17,766 nt of DNA from Chrysochromulina tobinii (Eukaryota; Haptophyta; Prymnesiales; Chrysochromulinaceae). The notes below the pieces were generated by a model. The model worked only from the letters and a program-made list of their open reading frames with translations, did not search any database and was not told the DNA's origin. Position numbers and translations under genes: made by a program. Below are positions 6,816-13,810 of this stretch, piece by piece. The stretch spans positions 1 to 17,766 of the forward strand of contig JWZX01003087.1 of NCBI GenBank assembly GCA_001275005.1. The letters run 5' to 3'. The number at the start of each line of letters is the position of its first letter. The first letter of the stretch is position 1.

Positions 6816-9800
6816 TCACCTCGCACTCACGCTACCCGCACGCGCGCGCCGCGCACGCGCACGCCTCTCGGCGAGTTCGAGCGCGCCGCGCCGCTCAAGC
6901 TCCTTCCATTCTTTCGACATGGCAGCTTCGGAGCTCCTGAGGGTCCTGACTGCGTGAATCGCTTCCACATGTTTCAGCTCAGCTTGGAGCTCTACGTGTT
7001 TCAGCCCGCGTGCCACCGCATGTGTATTAACGTGAATTTCCTCGACACGCGCCCGCGGGGTGACGGCAGCACGCTTGGCCTCTTCGAGCTCGGCGAGCGT
7101 GGCGCTTGACTTATCACGCTCCGCGCTGATGCGCCCCACAAAGGCCTCATGGTCTATCCTGCTCATGTAGGCGTAGAGCTCCGCGTTCTCTGAGCGCAGG
7201 AAGTTGACGGAGCGCCTCGTCTTGGGCCGCCGAAACACCAGCGGCAATGCTTCGCGTCGATCCACGATGCGCGAGCGCAGCTCGTCGTTGGTTGCCTGAG
7301 TCCTCGCGCGTATGTCCAATTCGTTCTCCTCGCGGTCGTGCGAGACCGGTCCCTTGGGTTTTGAGTCCATGTACTCGTCATGTTGCCACTCGCCGTCGTA
7401 GGAAGCCCCATCGGCGAAGTAGTATGTGCCCGAGCCGTGCCGCATGTCGCTGTGCCACGTGCCTTCAAAAACGTCGCCACTGGCGAGTGTGAGCTTTCCG
7501 AGGCCTTCTCTCTTGCCGCGCCGCCACGTGCCTGCGTAGCTTGATCCATCGGGGTACCAGCGCGTGCCCGTGCCCTCGATGATGCCATCAACAAATTCGC
7601 CCGCGTACTGGTTGTTCTCCCCAAAACGGAAGAGGCCATTGCCGTGCATGCGCCCGTACTTCCACGCGCCCGTGTACACTCGCCCGTCGTGCGGCGGGAA
7701 GGTGTACGTGCCCTTGTCGTGCTGCTTGCCGTCGCGCCACGGACCCTCGTAGACGGCGCCATCGGGCAGCTCGACCCGCCCGATGCCTGACCCTTTCAGG
7801 AAGCAGGGCAACTCACGTTCCACAGCGTCGCCGACAGCTGCGTCCCACGCTGCGCCATCAATAGTTGTGCCGAGAGCAAGGGCGACATCGATCGGCCAAG
7901 GCTCACGGTGGTGTGGACGCATGGCGATGTCGGCCGCGGCAGCCTCCCACGCTGCATCCGCGTCTGCGTCCGCTTTCTCCGCTTCCGACCTTTCGAGGAC
8001 GACGGCAACCTCGTCGAGGACGTCGGAGACGCCGTGACGAAGTCGAAAATGGTCTTTCATTTTATGGAGTCGGCGGGCGTCCGGGGAGGCATGGACCGCC
8101 GCGGCCACCTTGTGCGAGTGCGCAATCTGCACCTCGTCGAGGGCCCGGGCGAGCTCGGTGCGGTACGAGAAGGGTGGCGGCGCAGGCCGTTCGAGCGGAT
8201 GTGGTCGCTCGATCGCGATGCCCAGTTTCTCGAGCTCGTCGAGCTCCGCGAGGAGCGCTGCGTCAAACCCCAGCTGTGTGCAGCCGCCAATCCGCAGTTG
8301 CTGCAAGTTGGGCAGCCGTTCGAGGCCCGGGGGGAGCCGGCGGAGCGAGCGGCAGCCGTAGGCCGACAGGTGGCTAAGCGAGCGCACGGAGCCGAGGCGC
8401 GCAGGCAGCGAGACGAGCGACGAGCACAGGTCGACGGTGAGCCTCTGCAAGAGCGGCAGCGTCCCGAGGCTTTGCGGCAGGTGGCGCAGGAGGTCGCAGC
8501 CGGTGAGCTTCAGCTCGCGCAGCGCGTGCAGCTCGCCGAGCGTCTCGGGGAGCCGCTGCAGCGCAAGGCACCAGTCGAGATGGAGCGTACGCAGCTCTCG
8601 CAGGCGGCCGAAATTGTCGGGCAATGTGTGCACGCCGCAGCCTGACAAGTCGAGGTTTTGAAGGCGAACAGACGCCGCTTGTTCCTCGCGGCGCATCGGC
8701 ATTCCAGGCACCCACGGCTTGCGGGGCGCCGTAGGAAGCTTGCCCACTGCCGACGGGAGCTCACGCACGCCCCAACGGCCGCGTAGGCTGAGTGTATGCA
8801 GCCGATGGCAATATGGGAGGAGCATGCTCAGGGTGGCGAGTTGCGTCGCTACCCAGTCACCGTCGTCTCTCGGCGAGTCTCCTGTGGGCTGCGACATCTC
8901 GCGATCTCGCAGTGGCACCTCGAGCGGCGCGTCGGGCGTATCGAAGGCAGGGTCGGCGAGTATGAGCGATTCAGTGGCGTGTAGGACATCAGTGGCCACA
9001 CGACGGTAAAGGCGTTCGAGGAGATCACGTTCGTGTTCATCGCGGAAGCACAGCCGCGGATGCTGCTGCCGCCTCAGCACTGAATTGCCAACCAGGAAGG
9101 CGGTCGGTTCGGCTGCCAGGCATGGCGCGTGGGCGGGCATGCTTTTGGGCGTCAAGTGCACAATCTGCGCCCATGGGCTCGGGGCGCCAACAGCGGGCTC
9201 GCCATAGGCGGGCTCGGTCGTGGCGTCCTTGCCGTCGGCCTCGGTCTTTCCGGTACCAGCTGAGCTGGGCAGCCCAATGTCCCTTTTCGGCGTGATCCCC
9301 CCGAGCTCTCCTTGGAGCCCCGAGCTCTCGCCAGCTCGCCGAGATCTCGGCTGAACATCGTTGGGGCCTGCAGGCAGCGCGCGCAAGATATTTTGAAGCT
9401 CGCGAAATGTCAACGCCCCGCCGTCACCTCGATCCCATTCGATGAAAAGCGCGTCGACGTCCTCTTGTGGCACATTCAGGCCGAGAGCCGACATTGCCCT
9501 TCGGAAATCTTTCAAGGCGATCTCATCGTCGCCGTCCATACCCCATCCTCGGAAAAGGTCGAGCGCGCGTGCTGAGTTCTTCCGGAGCGTCGCCGCGATC
9601 TGCTGGAAGACTGGCACTGGCGGTGCATCAGGACCCCTTTCGTCGAGAACGAGTGGCGGCGGCTGCGGCTGCGGCAGGTGCTCGGTTTTGATGAGCCGTG
9701 CCAGCTGCAGCTCAAAGACACACCGGCCGTCCTCGAGGTAGGGACGCAGCCGCGTCGCGCCCTCGAGGTAGGCGCCGCGGCGCGTCCTCGGGCTAGGGAC

Positions 9801-10790
9801 GCATCCAAGGCCGTCGTGGGCGAGCACGTAGACGGTCGTGAGTGCGTGCGCGAAGAGCAATGCGCTCGCTACTTCTGCCGCCTCTGTCGCGTCGCCTCCG
9901 GGGCCCGTGGCGAGGCAGCACGAGGGTACGAAGATGGCCATATCTGTGAAACCCTTCCGCGCATCGTTGCGGCCGCGCGGATGCTCGTATAAGGGAAGGC
10001 GCTCACGCAGGGCTGCAGCGAGGCGGCGAAAGAGCTCGCCCGAGGGATCGAGCTCGCCGTCCGAATCGTCGCGCGCACGTGCGTGCGACACGGCGATAAC
10101 GGGGAGCAGCTTCCGCCCGCCGCCAAATGGAGCGGCCTCTCTCTTCTCATAGAGCGTCCGGACGTCCTCGAGTCCGATGAATGCATTGGGCGGCAGGGCA
10201 TCTCGCTTCGCGAGCTTGCTGCCAGGTTTGCACAGCCACCTCGCGCTCAGAAAGGCCACGTGGCCGCACTCAACCGCCGCCCACACGCTCTCCTCCGAAA
10301 AGCAGTCCACGGATCTCCTCCGCCCTCCTCCGGTCTCGTCCGCAAAAGATGAAACGACGCGCGCCGTCAGCAACTGGACTGAAGTCGCGTCACGGAGCGC
10401 CTGCAGGCGCTGCGTAAGCAGGCCGTGCGCTGAGACATTCTCTGCTTCCTGGGCTTTGCGTAATAGATGCTGAGCCATTGCTGCCTTGCCGGAGTTTAGC
10501 ACTTTGCCAACGTAGCGTGCCGACGAAGTGGGCAGGCGCTTGTTATGGATCTTGCCGGCATCAAATTTGGGCGAAAACGCCTCGACATGCTCGTACTCCG
10601 CAAGCATCAACTCCATCCGTTCCCACGGTGGCAGCTTCGACTTTTGTCGCGCCGCCTGTTCCAAGCGTGCTTGGAGAGTTGGTGCCGGCGCTGAAGTTTT
10701 GGTCAGGTCCTGAGACTCAACGGCTGCCAATGGTTCCGTGGACGCGACTGGAGCTGCTGAGGCCGCTTCGAACGCGACAGGGCTGTTCAT
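6816..10790 (-). CDS. Gene E: multidomain SH-motif / EF-hand / LRR / MORN / coiled-coil protein
   Basis: A 1324-residue protein. Residues 1-150 are helical and charged. About 160-370 form a domain with LPVIAVSH (Ser235-His236) and LLFAHALTTVYVL, resembling an uncharacterised module I recall in algal and protist proteins; it faintly recalls HET/TIR folds. Residues 394-470 are an EF-hand pair with damaged loops: 417-428 lacks the first Asp, and 453-464 lacks the ligands at positions 3 and 5. Residues about 660-858 hold seven 24-residue leucine-rich repeats of plant NLR type (LxxLxLxxCxxLxxLPxxLGxL). Residues about 998-1142 hold six MORN repeats (YxGxWxxGxxxGxG), and 1200-1316 a basic coiled coil. 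MORN repeats usually bind membranes or scaffold cortical complexes, and LRRs bind proteins, so a scaffold or sensor is likely. The frame extends upstream only via TTG, so the ATG at 10790 is used. It is divergent from UTP4. Confidence 0.85.
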   Translation of the reverse strand: MNSPVAFEAASAAPVASTEPLAAVESQDLTKTSAPAPTLQARLEQAARQKSKLPPWERMELMLAEYEHVEAFSPKFDAGKIHNKRLPTSSARYVGKVLNSGKAAMAQHLLRKAQEAENVSAHGLLTQRLQALRDATSVQLLTARVVSSFADETGGGRRRSVDCFSEESVWAAVECGHVAFLSARWLCKPGSKLAKRDALPPNAFIGLEDVRTLYEKREAAPFGGGRKLLPVIAVSHARARDDSDGELDPSGELFRRLAAALRERLPLYEHPRGRNDARKGFTDMAIFVPSCCLATGPGGDATEAAEVASALLFAHALTTVYVLAHDGLGCVPSPRTRRGAYLEGATRLRPYLEDGRCVFELQLARLIKTEHLPQPQPPPLVLDERGPDAPPVPVFQQIAATLRKNSARALDLFRGWGMDGDDEIALKDFRRAMSALGLNVPQEDVDALFIEWDRGDGGALTFRELQNILRALPAGPNDVQPRSRRAGESSGLQGELGGITPKRDIGLPSSAGTGKTEADGKDATTEPAYGEPAVGAPSPWAQIVHLTPKSMPAHAPCLAAEPTAFLVGNSVLRRQQHPRLCFRDEHERDLLERLYRRVATDVLHATESLILADPAFDTPDAPLEVPLRDREMSQPTGDSPRDDGDWVATQLATLSMLLPYCHRLHTLSLRGRWGVRELPSAVGKLPTAPRKPWVPGMPMRREEQAASVRLQNLDLSGCGVHTLPDNFGRLRELRTLHLDWCLALQRLPETLGELHALRELKLTGCDLLRHLPQSLGTLPLLQRLTVDLCSSLVSLPARLGSVRSLSHLSAYGCRSLRRLPPGLERLPNLQQLRIGGCTQLGFDAALLAELDELEKLGIAIERPHPLERPAPPPFSYRTELARALDEVQIAHSHKVAAAVHASPDARRLHKMKDHFRLRHGVSDVLDEVAVVLERSEAEKADADADAAWEAAAADIAMRPHHREPWPIDVALALGTTIDGAAWDAAVGDAVERELPCFLKGSGIGRVELPDGAVYEGPWRDGKQHDKGTYTFPPHDGRVYTGAWKYGRMHGNGLFRFGENNQYAGEFVDGIIEGTGTRWYPDGSSYAGTWRRGKREGLGKLTLASGDVFEGTWHSDMRHGSGTYYFADGASYDGEWQHDEYMDSKPKGPVSHDREENELDIRARTQATNDELRSRIVDRREALPLVFRRPKTRRSVNFLRSENAELYAYMSRIDHEAFVGRISAERDKSSATLAELEEAKRAAVTPRARVEEIHVNTHAVARGLKHVELQAELKHVEAIHAVRTLRSSEAAMSKEWKELERRGALELAERRARARRARAGSVSAR

Positions 10791-10891
10791 GTGCGCTGCG
10801 CTGCGCTTCGTTCGTTCTTCGTATCCCCAACTTGGCAAGTTCAAAAATGAGCTGGCGACATGCGTGCATAGAAACAACTTACTACACCGCC
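10791..10891. promoter_or_regulatory. 101-base bidirectional promoter between genes E and F (UTP4)
   Basis: Only 101 bases separate the start codons of two divergent genes, so the promoters must overlap. The palindrome AACTTGGCAAGTT (10829-10841) sits close to the midpoint. On the plus strand a three-codon frame, ATG CGT GCA TAG (10860-10871), ends 20 bases before the UTP4 start. An in-frame ATG at 10847 would add 15 residues to UTP4. GCGCTGCGCTGCGC-type repeats lie next to gene E. Site functions are inferred. Confidence 0.5.
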
Positions 10892-13447
10892 ATGGACAAT
10901 TTGCGGCCTAGCGTCGTCGTGGCAAAACTCGCGTGCACGAGTGCACGACGCGGCGACGTCATCGGCCCGATGCCCTCATCTCGCGTGCATCGATGCCGCT
11001 TCCTCGACCATGTGCCGCACGCCATCGAGTCGCTCGACGTCGACCCGTCGTGCCAGCGCCTCGCTGTGCTGCGCGCGAACGCAGACATCGAGGTGTGGAG
11101 CCTCAAGCGAGGTGAGCCGCACTTTTGCGAGTTCCGCATCGCGGGACCTGTGGATGTGCCAGTCCGACGCGTCGCATGGGGGGCGCGCTCACCGCGCCAT
11201 CCGGCCGGTCGCCTCTTCACGTGTGGGCTGCACGGTCTGCTCACCGAGTGGGACCTGCGCACGCTCTCTGCAGTCTCCTCGTGGGACTCGGGTGGAGGCG
11301 CAGCATGGACCATGCATGTTCACGTTGCATCGCGCACGATGGCGGTAGGCTGCGAGGACGGCGGCTGCTCGGTCTTCGACATGGCCGACGACGATTCCGA
11401 ACCCACTCTGCGCCATCGAACGCCGCCGCAGGGCGGCCGGCTGCTGGGCGTCGCCTTCTCACCGCAAGGTTCACACTTGGCGTGCTCTGCGGCGGACGGC
11501 TCGGTGCGCGTGTGGCACGTGGCGTCGTGGCAGGCGCTCTCGCGCTACGTGCTCGAGTCCGAAGGCCGGCGCAAACCGCCGCTCGTCTGGTCTGTCGCGC
11601 TGCTCTCTGACCTGACGGTCGTCACTGGCGACTCCACTGGCCACGTGTGCTTCTACGACGGGCAGCACGGTACTTTGCTTCGGCGCTTCGGCTCGCACCA
11701 AGCGGATATCCTCGCGCTGGCCGTTTCGCGGGACGAGACGCGGGTCTTCGCGGCCGGCGTCGACCAAAAGGTCGTCTGCTTCTCGCCCATGCCGCCAGCC
11801 GCGGCGCACGGCGGCTCGAGCGCCGGCGCGGGCGTAACGAGGCTAGCGGCGCCACCGACGTCCTCGTCGACCCGCGGCTGGCTGATCGCCTGTTCCCGCC
11901 GTCCTCACACGCACGACGTGCGCGCGCTCGTCACGTACGAGCCTCGCGACGCCGCCGGAGGCAAAAGAGAGGCTGCACGCCGTTCAAAGGCGGCCCGGCT
12001 GGCCGCTGCCGCCGCAGCCGGCAGCGCGAGTGGCGGCAGTGGCAACGTCTCTGCGGTCACTTCGAGCGCCCTCCCCACGGCTCTACCGATGCTCGTTTCG
12101 GGTGGCATTGACTGCCAGCTCAGCCTCACGTCACTCGATGAATTCGAGCGCGCGCCGCCGCTCAAGTTGCTCCCCTTCCCGCGACAAGGTAGCCTCGCGA
12201 TCGCAAAGCGCGCGCGGCTGCTGCTGCTGCACAACGGCTCCGAAGTGAATGTGTGGCAGCTGCCGCCTGAGGGCGCCGTGCCGCCAAGCGCGCTCGAGGG
12301 GGGCAGCGCCGAGGGGGGCAGCGGCCCTGGAAGCTCCGATTTGGGCGCGACGCCGCGCAAGCTCCTGCTCCTCAAGCCGAAACTTCTGGGACGTAACGTG
12401 CATTGCGCGGCGCTCTCGGATTGTGGGGGCTGGCTCGTCGTGTGTCACTCGGAGGTGGCACTCTACCGCGTGAGCCTGCCCGAGGAGGCGGCTCGCGAGG
12501 GCGCGCTCGGAACGGCGCTCGGCCTGTGCAGACAGTCCACAGGCGCCGTCTCGGGCGCGTCGCCGAGCGTTGAGCGGGTCGTGCTGCCCGCCGAGGTGCG
12601 CGAGGCGACCTGTTGCGCCTTCTCGGCGGACGATCGCCTGCTGCTCCTCGGCGGTGTGTGTGGGGTTCTGCAGGCCGTTACCCTCGACGCCGAGCCCACC
12701 GTACGCAGCTTTCGCGCTCCGCCGCTCCATGGAGACGGCGGCGGCGGCGGCGGTGGCGGCTTGGCTCCACGTCCCGCGATCGTGCAGCTCACCACGAGCA
12801 GCGATGGCCAATGGGTCGCGACCCTCGACACCCTCCGACGCGTGCACGTGCACTCGATCGATGGGCTGTGCTACACGGCGACGGCGCCGCCGCTGCCCTC
12901 GCCGCCAACGGCGCTCGCTTTCATGCCCAACACGGCGGTGCTCACGATTGCATGCGCCAACAAGCAAGTCTCGCAATTCGACGTTGACCGTCTGATGCCC
13001 ACGCCCTGGGGCCTGCAGCACGCGCGTCCGATTGGCGCCGTGTCAGGCTCGAGTGAGGTGCCGCACGCGATCGTCTTCAACCCGTCGCACCCGAGCGCGC
13101 CCATCCTGTGCGCGCCCAGCTGGCTCTGCCGTGTCGACACTGGCGCTCACGATGGCGCCCAGACGCCGCCCGCCGCCGCTGCTGAGAGCCACTCCACGGC
13201 GGCGACAGCGAGCGGCGGCGCCGCCATGAAGGCCGTAAAGGCCAGGAAGCGCCACCGCCAGGAGGGCGCCGATCCCTCCACTGGCGCCGGCGCAGGCGAG
13301 CCTGAGAGCCACGTCATCCGCAGCTACGGTGGCATGCTCCTCTTCGACTTCATCGCGCCCGACACGGCGCTGGTCATCGAGCAGCCCTGGCTTCGCGTCA
13401 TGGACCTCTTCCCGCCCGCGCTCTACAAGCATCGCTTCGGGACGTGA
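10892..13447 (+). CDS. UTP4: Gene F: UTP4/cirhin, U3 snoRNP small-subunit processome WD40 protein
   Basis: An 851-residue WD40 protein that I recognise as UTP4 (human cirhin). It belongs to the t-UTP/UTP-A complex in the nucleolus, which binds nascent pre-rRNA and starts assembly of the small-subunit processome. The N-terminal VHRCRFLDHVPHAIESLDV and LFTCGLHGLLTEWDL match the start of the cirhin propeller, as does TMAVGCEDGGCSVFDM. WD-type repeats run through two propellers. The C-terminus keeps the family ending: LLFDFIAP, then VIEQPWL, LFPPAL and finally KHRFGT. Lineage-specific inserts are a basic Ala/Gly-rich stretch near 352-386, a Gly/Ser segment near 470-485, a Gly run near 615-623, and basic MKAVKARKRHRQ near 779-790. 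The ATG at 10892 has an excellent context (ACCGCCATGG). The frame opens further upstream to a TTG at 10478, which is not credible. A second in-frame ATG at 10847 is possible. Confidence 0.93.
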   Translation: MDNLRPSVVVAKLACTSARRGDVIGPMPSSRVHRCRFLDHVPHAIESLDVDPSCQRLAVLRANADIEVWSLKRGEPHFCEFRIAGPVDVPVRRVAWGARSPRHPAGRLFTCGLHGLLTEWDLRTLSAVSSWDSGGGAAWTMHVHVASRTMAVGCEDGGCSVFDMADDDSEPTLRHRTPPQGGRLLGVAFSPQGSHLACSAADGSVRVWHVASWQALSRYVLESEGRRKPPLVWSVALLSDLTVVTGDSTGHVCFYDGQHGTLLRRFGSHQADILALAVSRDETRVFAAGVDQKVVCFSPMPPAAAHGGSSAGAGVTRLAAPPTSSSTRGWLIACSRRPHTHDVRALVTYEPRDAAGGKREAARRSKAARLAAAAAAGSASGGSGNVSAVTSSALPTALPMLVSGGIDCQLSLTSLDEFERAPPLKLLPFPRQGSLAIAKRARLLLLHNGSEVNVWQLPPEGAVPPSALEGGSAEGGSGPGSSDLGATPRKLLLLKPKLLGRNVHCAALSDCGGWLVVCHSEVALYRVSLPEEAAREGALGTALGLCRQSTGAVSGASPSVERVVLPAEVREATCCAFSADDRLLLLGGVCGVLQAVTLDAEPTVRSFRAPPLHGDGGGGGGGGLAPRPAIVQLTTSSDGQWVATLDTLRRVHVHSIDGLCYTATAPPLPSPPTALAFMPNTAVLTIACANKQVSQFDVDRLMPTPWGLQHARPIGAVSGSSEVPHAIVFNPSHPSAPILCAPSWLCRVDTGAHDGAQTPPAAAAESHSTAATASGGAAMKAVKARKRHRQEGADPSTGAGAGEPESHVIRSYGGMLLFDFIAPDTALVIEQPWLRVMDLFPPALYKHRFGT
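12735..12764 (+). repeat. GGC-rich run in UTP4
   Basis: A run of GGC/GGT codons encodes eight consecutive Gly within the second propeller region of UTP4, most likely in a surface loop. It is a slippage-prone microsatellite. Confidence 0.75.
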
Positions 13448-13810
13448 TCAGCTCCACTGCAAGCGGAGCGGCTTGCTTTGGATCATCGCGCGCTCCTGTG
13501 AGAGTCCTCCCCAGCCGCGTGTGCGCGCGAGGCTCGGTCGCTCCACCGTCCAAAGCGGTAGGAGCGACGCGTATCGCTGCGAAGCGGTTCTTGGTTCCGG
13601 TTGCGGTTCTTCGTATTCGTGTACGGTAGCGCGGTAGCGCAGCGCACAGGTCGATGCATCGGGAGTTTTACAGTAACGGTTACGCGGAGTTCAGAGAAAC
13701 GAGCAAAGAGCAGGCGCTCATGCCCCCTTCATTTGTGCAAGGCGAGAGGCGGTTTTCCCCTCGCGTGCTTTTCCCCACAGTAGACCTGTGGCAGAAATCC
13801 AGAAATTCAA
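13448..13810. other. Spacer between UTP4 and gene G
   Basis: This is 363 bases of 3' flank of UTP4 and 5' flank of gene G, with no gene seen. It contains the stem-loop at 13537-13568, a direct repeat GGTAGCGC at about 13626-13641, and GTAACGGTTAC at 13673-13683, which includes the MYB-type core AACGG. A pyrimidine tract ending in CCCCACAG (to about 13780) could be a 3' splice site of a leader intron. No TATA box is evident. Confidence 0.45.
13537..13568 (+). other. Stem-loop in 3' flank of UTP4
   Basis: GTCGCTCCACCG (13537-13548) pairs with CGGT-A-GGAGCGAC (13556-13568): twelve base pairs, a single bulged A at 13560 and a seven-base loop. It begins 90 bases after the UTP4 stop codon, so it probably lies in the UTP4 3' untranslated region. 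A role in 3' processing or stability is conjecture. Confidence 0.5.

Noticed and set aside
7908-8645. 245-codon plus-strand frame opposite the LRR region of gene E
   Set aside because: The repeat pattern is the complement of the LRR codons; no independent domain or good start.
6816-10790. Gene E as a true plant-type NLR immune receptor
   Set aside because: No NB-ARC/NACHT P-loop is visible between the N-terminal domain and the LRRs; only the LRR consensus is NLR-like.
10791-10877. Extension of gene E to 10877
   Set aside because: The frame begins with TTG and no ATG occurs before 10790; it would also use up nearly all of the divergent promoter.
10478-10891. N-terminal extension of UTP4 by 138 codons from a TTG at 10478, overlapping gene E antisense
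   Set aside because: UTP4 homology begins after 10892, where a strong Kozak ATG stands; TTG starts are not credible here and the extension mirrors the gene E coding strand.
12131-13021. 296-codon minus-strand frame opposite UTP4
   Set aside because: UTP4 on the plus strand is securely identified; the antisense frame has Arg-rich shadow composition.
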